From positions 310,001-374,000 of the forward strand of contig VUYT01000007.1 of assembly GCA_008802785.1 (NCBI GenBank): 64,000 nt of DNA. The letters run 5' to 3'. Source of the stretch: Symmetrospora coprosmae (lineage: Eukaryota > Basidiomycota > Cystobasidiomycetes > Symmetrosporaceae). The position numbers and the translations under genes are program-made. Positions 1 through 10,859 of the stretch are shown here, in pieces. Positions within the stretch are counted from its first letter, which is position 1, and each line of letters opens with the position of its first letter. The notes beneath the pieces are model-generated. The model saw only the letters and a program-made list of their open reading frames with translations. It was not told where the DNA came from and searched no databases.

Positions 1-29
1 ACCAGCGGCTCGGCCGCAGCTCAGCTCAC

Positions 30-563
30 ATTGTCAATCATGTACGCGTAGGTAATGTAGTCGAGAAACTTTGCGAGGTCACCGCCGGCATTGCTCTTGA
101 TGTAGTTGAACTCGTCGACGAGGCGCAGTGTAGCCTTCTCTGCGATGGTCGACGTAGAGATTGGGGGCGGCTCGTTGGCGAGGAAGTTGCCATAGTCGGT
201 CTGGCTGAGCTGGAGCTTGAAGTCTGCGGGTGTGATAGCCATCCATCAGCTGCTGCGCTTGCAGCATTCCATCCATCCATCGTCCTTCCCTCACCGTCGA
301 GCGTCTCGCACTGCGTCAGGTTCGTGTACTGCCCCTGGCTGAGCAGGCCGGCCTTGTAGCCTCTGCGGAGTGGGTCACTCAGTTGGTCAGTCAGTCGCAG
401 AGCATCGCATCATATCATATCATGCGCTCGCTCGCTGTCGTCGTTGCCCGTTGATGGCGGGTCGCACGGCCTGAGCCACGCTCGCTCGCTGCCCCCGTCC
501 ACGCACGCACCGGATGACGCCCTCGAGGTATCCCGCAGAGGCGTTGAAGAAGAGGGCCTCCAT
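30..563 (-). CDS. VMA6: V-ATPase subunit d (Vma6), 5' part, runs off window
   Basis: Subunit d of the vacuolar H+-ATPase links the membrane V0 ring to the central stalk. Three exons are visible: 563..511, 362..295 and 223..30. The ATG is at 563..561, and the first residues read [18 protein letters not shown], the conserved family start. Exon 3 carries [15 protein letters not shown] and [13 protein letters not shown], both near-invariant in Vma6. Phases join cleanly (2, 1, 0), and a GTGAG donor follows base 30, so the gene continues beyond the left edge. About 105 residues of a protein usually near 350 are seen. Nothing looks broken. Confidence 0.95.
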
Positions 564-810
564 GGTGGTGATGCTCCGAAGAGTGATGTGATGGCAACGA
601 TATGCTGCTCTATATGTTGCGCGTGGTTAGATGAAGCGGAGCCAACCCTTGCCCTTGCCCTTGCCCTTTGGGTGTGCCCAGTGCCACCGGATAGAGAGTC
701 GCGGGCATCCATCCACCACTCACCTCTTGCTCTTCTCCCAACACCACGCACCATATCAACTATACAACACCACGCAGACCTCAGTCGTCACAGGTACACG
801 CACGCTGACC

Positions 811-2553
811 ATGGCCAACCATCGCGGCCCCACCTCCGGCTCTGTCGCACTCTCCACCTCGCACGCGGACCTCATCACATCCCTGTCCTTCTCCCTCTCG
901 TCTCCCTCCCTCCTCGCTTCCACCTCGCTCGACGGCTGGATACGCATACACGCGCGCACAACGACGACGGCAACGGGCACGGCAACACCGAGCGCCGCAC
1001 CTGGTCCGAGCGGGGGCAGCAGCAGGCGCACCAACAGGACAAAGAGTCAAAGGCATCATCTGACATCAGGTGCCAACACGGCTGTGACTGCACGCGTAGG
1101 GAGCAGACAGAGACCCGGTCATGCTGCTGGCGCGTACACGGACGAGTCCATGACCGGAGACGAGGACGAAGGCGCCGACGAAGCCGGCGGAGAGGACGAC
1201 GGCGCGGAGGAAGAGCGAGACGAGTGGGTCGAGGTCGGATCAGTCAAAGCCAACGAGGGTCCCGTGTGGAGAGCAGCATGGGCGCCGAGAGAGTACGGGA
1301 CGACGCTCCTCGTATCCATAGCGGGGAGCGTGGTGAATGTCTGGGGTGAGTCGAGAGACGCCATCGAGAATCGCACACACAGAACGGCTGACCGTTCCAC
1401 ATCACTGTTCTCACAGAAACGCAAATACAGCAGGGCGGGAGCAGCAAAATCACAATTACTCCCCGAGCGACACTGGTAGAAGCGCGGGGCAGCCTGCGCG
1501 ACGTGGCTTTTGCACCATCAGAGTTCGGCATGAAACTCGTGAGCACACGCGAGAGCTGGCCATCAAGACAAAAGACGCAAGACCGTGTGCTGATGCCTCC
1601 TGCTACACTCGCCAGGCATCCATCGCTGCAGACTCGCATCTCCGCGTCTACGAGTGCCTCGATCCTTCGCCCGCGGGTCTCGCCTCGTGGTCGCTCCTCG
1701 AAGACATTGACCTCCTCGCTCTGCCGGATGGATACTATTCCTCGGCGGCCGCAAATCACCCGCAAAGCACGCATCACCACCAGGCGCAGACGCAGCTCAT
1801 CAAAGGCTTCGACGACTCCAGCCGCGCACTGGGCGCAGCCGGCGGCAGCTCGGGCTCCCTCGGCGCGCAATCTGGTTCGTCCAACTCGGACGGCAACACC
1901 GCGGGCCGCCCGAACGGCGCCGTGGGCCGGATAGAGAGCACGGGCGCGTGGGCGCTCGCGTACTGCCAGGAGGCGTGGTGGGGAGAGGTCGCGGCCGTGT
2001 CGGCGGGGAAGGACGGCTCCATCCGGGTGAGTCAGGGCTGCGGACGTGCCTTCTGCAGATCGGCGCGCCTCGAGTCTCACGCGCGCAGTGGTCCCGTATG
2101 GCGCCACAGATCATCCATTTCGCGCCGCCATCGTACTGGTCCCAGCTCGCTGTCCTCACGCCACCCTCTGGGCACTCATCGCCGGTTGCAACCCTCGCAT
2201 GGGCGCCGTCCTGCGGCCGATCTTACCATCTGATCGCCTCTGGCGCACGCGACGGCGTCGTCCGGATCCACAAGCTCGTCCCGCCCGCGGAAGGCACTGC
2301 TGGGAGGGAATGGCAAACGAGCCTCGTCGCCGAGATCACAGACCATGTCGAAGGCAGCGGTGGCGGGGGTGGCGGGGTGGGCCGCGTGGAGTGGAACGTC
2401 ACAGGCACCGTGCTCAGTACCGCCGGGTGCGACGGGCGCGTCAGGCTCTGGAAGGCCGGGTACTCGGGCGAGTGGCGCGTCATGTCGACTATCTCGTGCG
2501 AGGGCAAGTCAGGCGATGGGTCGCAGCCACAGAGTCATCACCAGAGGCGATAG
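811..2553 (+). CDS. SEH1: Seh1-type WD40 nucleoporin / SEACAT subunit
   Basis: Seh1 is a beta-propeller shared by the nuclear pore Y-complex and the SEA/GATOR2 complex at the vacuole. Probable exons are 811..1345, 1417..1538, 1616..2026 and 2059..2553, with 2089 an equally in-frame acceptor for the last exon. The product is about 520 aa, longer than yeast Seh1 (349 aa), because of low-complexity insertions: a Thr/Ala/acidic stretch after blade 1 and a Gly/Ser stretch near residue 200. Diagnostic segments are LRDVAFAPSEFGMKL, SHLRVYECLD, AWAPSCGRSYHLIASGA and RVEWNVTGTVLSTAGCDG followed by VRLWKA. Sec13 is the main alternative, but the RSYHLIASGA and WNVTGTVLS wording fits Seh1 better. The extreme C-terminus may be mis-called if another short intron exists. 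Confidence 0.85.
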
Positions 2554-2804
2554 ATGCAGGCATAGCGCGCAATGTAGACGAATTGGAGTCGGGAATGATT
2601 TGTCCGCGGGGAGCTGCACTTCTGCTCGGCTGAGCGGCAGGGAACCCAAAACCGCTCGCTCCGGAAGAACAGCACGGTATGACACGCGGTTGCGGCAAGA
2701 TTGTCAGACATGAAGATGGTTCGACGGGGAAGTGCAAAGGTATGGTCCAGGCAATCTTCTGGTCTTTCTACAGTAGTGCATAACTTCTGTCTTTTTGGCG
2801 CTGT

Positions 2805-3715
2805 TCAGTACTCTGCATTCGCAGGCAGAAGTTTGTCGAGCGCCTGCAGGGAGGCGCCCTCAAGCCGCATGCCGTCCCATTCCTCGCCAAGCGACTCTGC
2901 TCCGAGCGTCTTGTAGAAGGCGATAGATGGCTGACAGTGTGAATGGCAGGCTCAGCTTGTGCTCTTCCGCTCAGCTGATTGACAAGCCTAAGGCAACTCA
3001 CTGCGTTCCACTATCGATACCCGCGCGATCGGACAGACCGGTATCAGCTGAAGATGGCCGTCATTGAATCCTCCACCACACAGGAGGCAGCTTACCCGGA
3101 GGACAGACCACTCGAGACGTCCGCAGTCCCGCTCCTTCGCGAGCTTGCCGAGGTAGCCGAACAGGGCCTTTCCGATGCCCTTGCCGCGCTGCGATTCCTG
3201 GACGTAGAGGTCTGTGGTTGCGGATGAGAATGTGTGGTCAGCTTGGTATACTTAACGGTGCGGATGTTGCGGAGCGTACCCTCTAGGTAGATACCAGGCT
3301 TCCCCAGCCAGGTCGAATAGTTGTGGAACTGCATGGCAAGCAACGCATAAGGGGACGTCCGGGCATGTGCTCGTTCGCAGGGATACGGAGATGGCGACCG
3401 AAGCAGAAGCGGCGACGCTACGCACAAAGAGCGCCATTCCGACGGCCGTCTCGCCGTCGACGGCCAGCACGACCTCAGCGTAAGGGCGGGCGCCGTACAG
3501 CGTCTTACGGAGAGACTCCTCAGTCGCCTCGACTCGCTCAGGAGCCTTTTCGTAGCTACAAAGAGGCGACAGAGCGTACAGCGCGTCAGCTGACAATTAG
3601 TCGTAAGACCGGTCTTCCCATGATGTACGCACAGGGCAAGCTCCTTGATGAGCCCGAGGATGTGGGAGATGTCCGCTTCCGTTGCGGGACGAAGCTTCCA
3701 GCTAGATTGTGACAT
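2805..3715 (-). CDS. GNAT N-acetyltransferase, spermidine/thialysine acetyltransferase-like
   Basis: This is a 170-aa GNAT enzyme transferring acetyl from acetyl-CoA to a small amine, most like the SSAT/thialysine branch. Exons are 3715..3633, 3555..3426, 3328..3280, 3211..3096, a 9-nt exon 3010..3002, and 2930..2805. Splicing yields ELALYEKAPERVEATEESL, then FHNYSTWLGKPGIYLEDLYV, the acetyl-CoA loop QESQRGKGIGKALFGYL, and RLEWSVLRWNAPSIAFYKTL. The 9-nt exon supplies only W-N-A, exactly the residues needed between VLR and PSIAFY in this family. The gene converges on SEH1. The substrate cannot be decided from sequence. Confidence 0.85.
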
Positions 3716-3890
3716 GCTGTCTCTGCTCCTAGGTTCTTGTGCGTGTTGCTGCGAATTCAGTACACGAGTACGTAGATGGCAAATCGCGTCGGAGCTTAAC
3801 CGACCTGGAAAGCTGAACGGAGCACAACCCTCGCCCGAGTCGACACTCGCTGTCCTCCTGAACGAGCAGCAAACCGATATTGAGGGGAAG

Positions 3891-4518
3891 ATGGTCAAAG
3901 CTACACTCAACGGACAGACGCTCGCCGAGAGCTACGAGACCGTCTTTGTGTGCGCTTTCGGCGGTTTGCGTGTTCTCCGCACCGGCCGCGCGACTGACGA
4001 ATTGCCCCAAACCACCATATCCTGTCCGTTCCGTCTGACCTCCATAGTGAAGGCAACCATTAGTGCGTCTGGCACACCGGGGCTTTGCTTGGCAGGCCAT
4101 CCTGGCAGAGCAGGCGCGTTCAGGCTGACATATGCTCGGCAACCCTCGGACACGCTCAGCTTCCCGCCCAGCAGCGTCAAGTGGTCGCTCTTCACCGATT
4201 CGGACACACATACTACATGCGGCTGGAAGGGCGTCGCTACGTGCGTTTTCCAACGGTCCCTGAACATGAGCCCTGTCCCCCGCTGACATGTGCGCAACGG
4301 GCAGGTACAAGAACGCCAACCTCGAAGACGGGACGAAGATCAACGATGCCATGTGGTACTATCCGCAGTGCCATGTGCGCCCGAACTCTCGGCCTGAACA
4401 GTGTTACGTGCATGTAGCCCTGGCTGATTAGGTCGCGTCTGCGGACCAGGACACACCCCGAGCCAAGGCCATTGAGGGCTATGTCGCCTTCTACAAGAAC
4501 AAGGTGAACATCGCATGA
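3891..4518 (+). CDS. DUF427 family protein
   Basis: This is a small beta-rich DUF427 protein of about 110-120 aa, function unknown in fungi. Exon 1 is 3891..3949 (MVKATLNGQTLAESYETVFV). A 15-nt exon 4048..4062 supplies EGNHY. Exon 3 is 4160..4240 (FPPSSVKWSLFTDSDTHTT, then CGWKG) and exon 4 starts at 4305 (YKNANLEDGTKINDAMWYYP). The last exon ends AIEGYVAFYKNKVNIA and stops at 4516-4518. The EGNHYFPP, HTTCxWKG, AWYYP-like and HVAFY-like signatures are those of DUF427. The last intron is uncertain: a donor near 4373 with an acceptor near 4431 keeps the frame but leaves a longer loop than usual. Confidence 0.8.
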
Positions 4519-4775
4519 GCCGCTTGCCGCAGTGTCCTGCTCTGCCAACCGAGCGCCATCCGCATAAGTCTTCGTTCACACGAGCAGCGTTCATGCCCTG
4601 CCAATCAACTTGGGTATTACTGCAACTGCAAGCGAGATAATGACTCTGCTGTTGTCATCCGGTCGTAGAGCAGTACAACATGCTCAGCCTATACAGGACA
4701 GTTGCAGCCCTGGCCCTCTTCTACACTGATGTCTACTCGGTCCCGTCGTCAGAGCTTTCCCTTGCTTCTCGCCGC

Positions 4776-7700
4776 CTAGTACCGCAACCACTCGCCGTAC
4801 TGCGGGAAATGATGCAGTCATCAATACTTAGGCCTAACGTAGTCACTGAGAACGGACTTACCATGTTTGGCGCCTCCTCGCGTAGGTACTGCTCAAATGT
4901 CCTCTTGAGAACCGTGGCCCAGCCGAGGTCCTTTTCGTCATCGCGCACATCATCGTCGTCGATCCGGATATCGTCTGGGTCGACATACGCATCTGTCCTG
5001 TGGGCCGAGCGCCCCTTCTCCGCGCCTGCGCCGCTCTGCTGCTGCTGCTGCTTCTGGGCGCCCGTGGGACCGGCCACAGGCGCATTGACGGGCGGCTGCG
5101 TCGGCGAAGGCGGCCGCTTGCCTCCGGCTGCAGAGTGCGACGATGCAGACGCGGCGGCGGCCCGCTCAGTCGCTAGTCGTGCCTGCACTGCCCGAGCGCG
5201 CGCGACTCGCTCGCCCGCTACAAAACGAGGACCGAGATCCGGCCAGTTGCGCGCAGGGTCAAAGGGGATCCACCAGAAGTTGTGGAAGTGGTAGCTGAAT
5301 GCGCCTCGGAAGAAGCCCTCGAAGCCGAGTGCGAGTGGTGCTGCACTATCCTCCTTTGGCGGATCGAAGAACTGGGTTTGAGGGTGAGCACGTCAGCTAC
5401 TCTGCGGTTATCCATCGCAAGCTGCGGTTCGATCGAGCCCACTCACATCCTCGAAACGCTTAAAGTACGGGTACGGCGGACGGTCGCGTTGGTAGTACTC
5501 AGTATTGAGCCATGCCGAGTCAAACAGGGCGTCTGGCAAGCGCAGCAGCAAACCCTCGACGTTCGCATCCTTCGTGTATCGCGAGATGGTCATGGGGTGG
5601 AAGTCCAGCCCATTCGCCAGGGCAGACTTGAAGAGAAAGCTGCCGATGGCCGAATTCCTCTGCATCTTGAGCACCGCCGTATTGTACTTTTCGAGCCGAC
5701 TCCAGCGGTACGCAAAGGCGCCCTTCCAGCCCCAGAGCTCCTCCCAGTCCCGCAGGAAGATGGTGTCGGCGTCCAGGTACACGCCGCCGAAGCGGTGGGT
5801 GAGCACGAAGCGCGCCATGTCGGACAGGACAACGGTGAGGCGGTCGTAGCCGGAGCTGGATGTCGATCCGATCCGGTTGATGAGCTCGTCGTCCTTCTTC
5901 TTTTGAGGCCTGGACGGAGACGTGATGCGCGGGTTGCGCTTGGTGACGGACTCAGGCGCGGCTGTGGCATTCATTGCGCCTCCTTTGACGGCTAGCGCCG
6001 CGTCGACATGATCCGCCTCCGTACCGAACCGACCCCGCTGCTCCTCCTCTGCCTGTGGTACGACGCCCTCGCCCTCCGTCGCGCTGTCCTGCTCCGCCGT
6101 GGCTGCCTCCTCCTCCTCATCGTCTGCAGGCTGCTGCTGCGACGGAGTCCCGTACTTGACGCCGCCAGAGTTGAACAGCGGGAGCGAGCGCCAGTGGTCC
6201 CGAAGCTCCGGGATGCCATCGAGCTGCTCGGTCGTGTTCCACATGCGGAACTTGACGGCCTGGCTGAAGCGGTCGTGCAGGAACGGCGCCGACCAGGGGT
6301 TGTCCCGCAGCGATTCGAACATCTGGCTCCGTGCGTGCGGGTTGGGGAGGGACGCGGCTGGGCCAGGGTTGATCCACACCCATAGCTGCGGGCGGCATGT
6401 TGTCTGCAGGAACTCGCGCATCTGGGCAGAGTTGGGGTCGAGGTGCAGCCCGAGGTTCTGGGTATAGAGGAACGACTGCACCGCGAGATACGGCTTGTCG
6501 GTAAAGGGACCGGCCCAGAAGATGTGGAAGATCTTGGGGTAGTCCGGGTCGCACATAGGGTCTGCCGTCGGGTGCGTTGGATGCGGGCGCGCCTCGCTCC
6601 CGTGGCCGACGATGTTCTGCCTGAGTGGCAGGTTTGGCGGCCGCAGATTCTTCTCCACCTGTGCATGCGAGACTCCAGTACCTGTGCTGTGTGCAATAAA
6701 CGTCCTCTGGTGCTCCCGAGCTGCTCCTGGGTTGAGCGCGTGCGGGTCCTTCTGGACGTAGCCCAGGCCTGCAAGGACATCTTTCCCGTCCTCGGTGATG
6801 ACCGAGTCGCTCCCTCCTGCTTCGCGCGCGCTGACGAGCTTCCTCTCTTCGGTATAGAGATGCTTCCAGTGATCCATCTTGCCCCTGCGCAGACGGTGCT
6901 GCTTGTCCAGACCGGCACCTGTCCGCAGGACCTCCAGGCAGTCGCGCACGTAGCGATTGGCTGTGAAATCGCAGTGATCCATGACAATGTCGAGGTCGAG
7001 GATACTGTTGGGTTCCGGCCGGGGAGGGTACGGCGAGGGTGGTGCTGCAAGTGCGTGCCTCTGCGGCTCGCTGATGTTCAGGTAGTGCCGCTTGGGACCG
7101 ACAGGCCGCACTGCGTCGATGCCAGGGAACTCTGCCGGGAAGCGCGAAGGGCCCTTCGGCAAGCCCGCTGTCTTTGCATCGCCAGGCAGTGGGTGGAAAT
7201 CCCACGAGCTGGCGTCGACGCCTGGGTTGTTCAGGCCGCCCAGATTGAGCGAGCTCGGCGTCCGCCTCGAGCTCGGGTAGTGTCCCCGTCCAATCTCCCA
7301 TTGCCACAGCCGTGCTATCTGCTCATCGTCGAGAATGTTTGTCGAAGAGGGCACGAACGGGATTGTGATGTTTGGGCGGTGGTGCCGCAGGCGGAGTATG
7401 CAGAAGAGCGTGACGAGGAAGAGGACGAGGTACCCTAGCAACGATGGACGCTTCCGGGGGGGCTGCAGCGGGTTGTAGCTGCCGTGCCCTTGGCTCCCAA
7501 TGCCTGTGGCAGGGCCCCGCCGCGGTGTGTGCGGCGAGGTGAAGTTGGGGGATCTGGGCGAGTTGTGCGCATAGTTGGACGTGGAGACGAGCGCCGAAGG
7601 TATGGGAATGAGCAGGACTTTGCCTGTGCGCGGTATGCGCACGTTCAGAGAGGTAAAATGGGGCGCCAGCGCTCTGAGGGACCTGGGGAGGGGGCCCGAC

Positions 7701-7918
7701 CCGGAGCCCGACGGTCCACCCAAGCTGTGATTGGAGCTGTGCCTCGAAGTCGAGGTGAGGTGCTGCTTTTCGAGCACGGCCGGGTTCTCTGCGTCCTGCA
7801 CCAGGCCGGAGAGCATGGACGGTATCGAACGAGCGAACTTGCTAGGGGTCCCCGGTCGCGAGAGGTTGAGAGGGGTCCCCGGATGGGAGGACGACGGGGA
7901 AGAGTACGGCAGGGCCAT
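4776..7918 (-). CDS. GT32-like glycosyltransferase, type II membrane protein
   Basis: Predicted 1001-aa Golgi-type glycosyltransferase. Exons are 7918..5447, 5371..4862 and a 24-nt terminal exon 4799..4776. The N-terminal ~150 residues are a Ser/Pro-rich cytosolic tail. One hydrophobic anchor follows RKRPSLL at about residues 157-177. The catalytic region carries PKIFHIFWAGPFTDKPYLA, a DXD site in FGGVYLDADTIFLRDW, and a downstream FHNFWWIPFDP block, the wording of GT32 (Och1/Sur1-like) fungal enzymes. Two inserts, one rich in Glu/Ala near residue 590 and a poly-Gln/Asp tail, are larger than in yeast relatives. It may act in cell-wall or capsule glycan synthesis, like the GT90 gene nearby. 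The donor and acceptor sugars are unknown. Confidence 0.8.
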
Positions 7919-8591
7919 TGTGGATGCCGTCTTGCAGATGTGGCAGTCTAAGGCAGCTACAGTGCCTCCTCCCTGTGGATGCGCCTAGCGGGTCCGTGCG
8001 GTGCGTACTGTACTCGCTCTAGGCTGGGCAGTGGCAGCAGGCGCGCGCGTGAAGGCGGAGGCGAGCAGCAGCAGCAAACAAAGGCGACAGATGGACTTCA
8101 GCATTACAAGTATCTTCTGCACACATGAGCGAGTGTGCGCTGCTCACCTGCCCTGTGCGTGCCGTGCTCTTCTACGAGGGTCACAGAGTGCCCACCGCGC
8201 TCTCTTCTGCCGATGGTACTGCTGCCCTGCCAGCCGTCCTCGCTGGAGTGCAGCAAAGCGAGACGCCAGTCTCCTTCTCAATTCCTGCTCGCTTCTGTGC
8301 AGCTGCGCTGCTGTATATGTTCCTGTGCTTCCTTCTCTTCTCTTCGTTGCCGTCGCCGCCGCCGTCGTCGTCGTGGCTGCTGACGTGCTTCTGCTGGAGC
8401 GGTGCCAGGCAGGGGCAGCAACAGGGCAAGGGGGCAGGGACACCGCAACACCCCTCTGCTAACCTCCACCACAGCAAAAAGACTGATCACTGAAGCATTG
8501 ATGCACAACTAACGCTGACCAGAGCCACCACTAACGTTCATACTGATGATCCGCGTGCCCGGACTGAGCTCGCCCGCGCCCCATCTGCCCC
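7919..8591. promoter_or_regulatory. Intergenic region, probable divergent promoter
   Basis: This 670-bp stretch separates the start of the minus-strand GT32-like gene from the plus-strand small protein. It contains short CAG- and CGT-rich runs and pyrimidine-rich patches. The open frames crossing it have no recognisable motif. No specific site was identified. Confidence 0.3.
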
Positions 8592-8927
8592 GTGGCCTGC
8601 AAAATCGAATGGCGACACAACTTAGCTGGGTCGTATCCCGAGCCTCAGGTACCGCAGTCCTCGAGCCACTTCCCTAAGCATTATCACGACCGCCGTAGTT
8701 TCTCATGTACAGCCCCGACGCGGTCTGACGCCTCCCCCTCTCTGCAGCACAAGCTTCATGTGAGAGCCCCCGCTCGGACTGATGTCCCTCCCCCTCTTGA
8801 CTCTCCTCGGCCGAGTCGTCCCATCTGGAGTCCATCATTCGGCAGTCCACCAAGTCTGCCTTTTGGCACTCCCCCTAAAGAGAGGACTAATCCATCCAGA
8901 TTCCACCTCAGCCCATCCGTTCCGGAC

Positions 8928-9539
8928 ATGTCGCGCACACCCTCACAGGACAGAGGACGCTCCCCTCGGACGAGGTCGCCTGCATTATCACACACGAGGG
9001 CGCGATCAGAGGACAGTCGTGACGTGGGCTGGACCGTAGACTACCGGGACACATGGCTCTCGGAATGGGGTCCAGGAGGAATCCTGCTAGCAGATTACAA
9101 TGGGCAGGCGTACGCGCTCGTAGACGAAGACGGTAATCGGTACACTGACAGGCCACCCAGCTGGCAACATGCAAGGATCAGGACCGGCCGCCCAAGACCG
9201 TCAAGAGATGGAACAGACCAGGTGCTCCCAGTGAGGGAGGTCTTACCTGGCCTCGCGCCCCCTACCCCTGTACGCGCCCGCTCCTCTACAGCACCTGGCC
9301 GCTCCGCCTCTGTCGGTGCTCCGCGGCTAAACCGGCGCACCGCATTCCACAACGCGGCTACGGCTGCCATGAACGCGCGCAGCCGTGGCTTGGATCCCGC
9401 CCCTTGGCTTAGAAGAGTTCTCCAGAGAGTGAAAGACTCCAGCCAGGGGAGAGGGACTGGAGATACCGCGCAAAACACACTGCCATCGGTTCTGAATAGC
9501 GTACTGCCCATAGTCAACGAGACCCTCCGGCGACGGTAG
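8928..9539 (+). CDS. Hypothetical protein, first member of a tandem paralogue pair
   Basis: I do not recognise this gene. The frame is open from 8592 (315 aa), but the ATG at 8928 (203 aa) aligns with the start of the related gene at 10342, so 8928 is preferred. The shared core is a short beta-like segment: GGILLADYNGQAYALVDEDG, then NRYTDRPPSW here, against a similar sequence ending LVVDPSGNPYT in the second copy. The N-terminus is Arg/Ser/Pro-rich and a Pro/Arg linker follows the core. The C-terminal LPSVLNSVLPIVNETL is mildly hydrophobic. No signal peptide is visible. It lies between two glycosyltransferase genes, but nothing links its function to them. Confidence 0.55.
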   Translation: MSRTPSQDRGRSPRTRSPALSHTRARSEDSRDVGWTVDYRDTWLSEWGPGGILLADYNGQAYALVDEDGNRYTDRPPSWQHARIRTGRPRPSRDGTDQVLPVREVLPGLAPPTPVRARSSTAPGRSASVGAPRLNRRTAFHNAATAAMNARSRGLDPAPWLRRVLQRVKDSSQGRGTGDTAQNTLPSVLNSVLPIVNETLRRR

Positions 9540-10341
9540 AAGCTTGCGAGCGCACAGGCTAGCATGCTCAGTGTTGAGAGCGGCGAGTATGCCATGCGGG
9601 CTGTGCAACTGCTTGGAGGTATTTTACATGGCTCGCGGCTGCTGCATAAACCCGCTCATTACGCTTGACACGACTGTGCAGAGGCAACACGCGAGGAATT
9701 GCACCATGCGCTCGCTGCACTGAGGAATTGGCGAGTCCATCACATCCTCGATGCTTGTCACCAGGCCACCAGGCCCGACCTCTGTCCCTAGCCGGTCGGA
9801 ACAGGCAGGAACCATATGTCAGCACATAACGCCATCACCGCAGTGGAACGCTCAGCTGCGTGCGGCTACCGGGATCTTTCGGGGAATTTAGCAGGTCAGG
9901 AGGCAGCTGCCGGGAACACGGACCCTCAGGTACAAGACACACCCCTCCGATTCGCTCTATGGTCCTATCAGTCCACGTGCTGTGAATGTTGCTAGTTCTG
10001 CCGAGTGTCGACTGTCCTGAGCGCTCTCCTAGCCAAGACGGGATGCCATTCTGGTGTTACACCTGCCTTTCCTCTGGGCTAGCCGACAATGTTTTCTCAC
10101 GCGCAGCTCAGACATCCGTCGGACCGGCGCATCAGCTGATGCACGTCCTGAAGGTACATGCTTCTCAGCAAGATGTGTCAACTGCAAGGCATAGCAAAGA
10201 CGAGGCTCGGCTTCCATCCGTCTGCTTTCTACCAGCGAGACCCTGTTGAAAACAGCGTCTCTACGGCAGACCTTCCGTCTCCTCTGCAATTTCAGTCCTG
10301 CTATACTCCACTCCACTTCTGCACTTCGCCGTCCCGACACT
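9540..10341. other. Intergenic stretch between the two paralogues
   Basis: About 800 bp without a convincing gene. The frame of the second paralogue is open back to 10246, but the aligned start is 10342. No repeat, tRNA or strong promoter element was recognised. Confidence 0.3.
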
Positions 10342-10704
10342 ATGCCAGCTACTCCGTCCCGGGGAAGGTCGCCAAGCCAAATCGCAGCAATCGCAGTACG
10401 ACGCAATGATTTGTTTGTCGCCTTCGGCACCGAAGGAAACCAGTTGTCGGTCTTACACGACGGCCAGACATACCTTGTCGTCGATCCAAGCGGGAACCCA
10501 TACACTACAGCAACGCGCGATGCCGAGATCCGCAGAGGGCAAGACCGACCATTGAGAATAGCCTCACCGCCTGAACATCGCACGGACACCTCGCTTGCGA
10601 TACTTCCGGAGCCTTCAGGCGCCAGCCCGAGCACCAGCCCATCGCCGGAGAGGGGCACGACGTCTATCATTACCGTGGCTATCGGGGCTTTGCGATTGGC
10701 TTGA
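10342..10704 (+). CDS. Hypothetical protein, second member of the tandem pair
   Basis: This gene is unrecognised. From ATG 10342 it encodes 120 aa, opening MPATPSRGRSPSQ, like the first copy's MSRTPSQDRGRSP. The matching core is LHDGQTYLVVDPSGNPYT, then RDAEIRRGQDRP, aligned with ARIRTGRPRP of the first copy. The linker is Pro/Ser-rich. The C-terminus TSIITVAIGALRLA is hydrophobic and could be a weak tail anchor. It is much shorter than its neighbour, so one copy has gained or lost its middle. No intron is needed. Function unknown. Confidence 0.5.
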   Translation: MPATPSRGRSPSQIAAIAVRRNDLFVAFGTEGNQLSVLHDGQTYLVVDPSGNPYTTATRDAEIRRGQDRPLRIASPPEHRTDTSLAILPEPSGASPSTSPSPERGTTSIITVAIGALRLA

Positions 10705-10859
10705 TAGGGCTACTTCCTGTACAAGCGTCTAGATGACCTACACATGATCACCTCCAGTACATCCATTGCAAGGAATAGCAGAGCACTTGCATATAACTAT
10801 GACCAAGCGCTACACGTCACCCTCGGTCCAGGATATCGAAAGTCCGTGCGGACAGGGTA

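Noticed and set aside
1244-2107. Long minus-strand open frame (287 codons) across SEH1
   Set aside because: It is antisense to well-supported SEH1 exons, is Arg/Ala-rich as GC-rich shadows are, and shows no family motif.
5992-7307. Several 300-400 codon frames overlapping the GT32-like gene on both strands
   Set aside because: They are shadows of the GC-rich coding exon. Only the 836-codon frame has motifs (IFHIFWAG, DAD) and correct splice ends.
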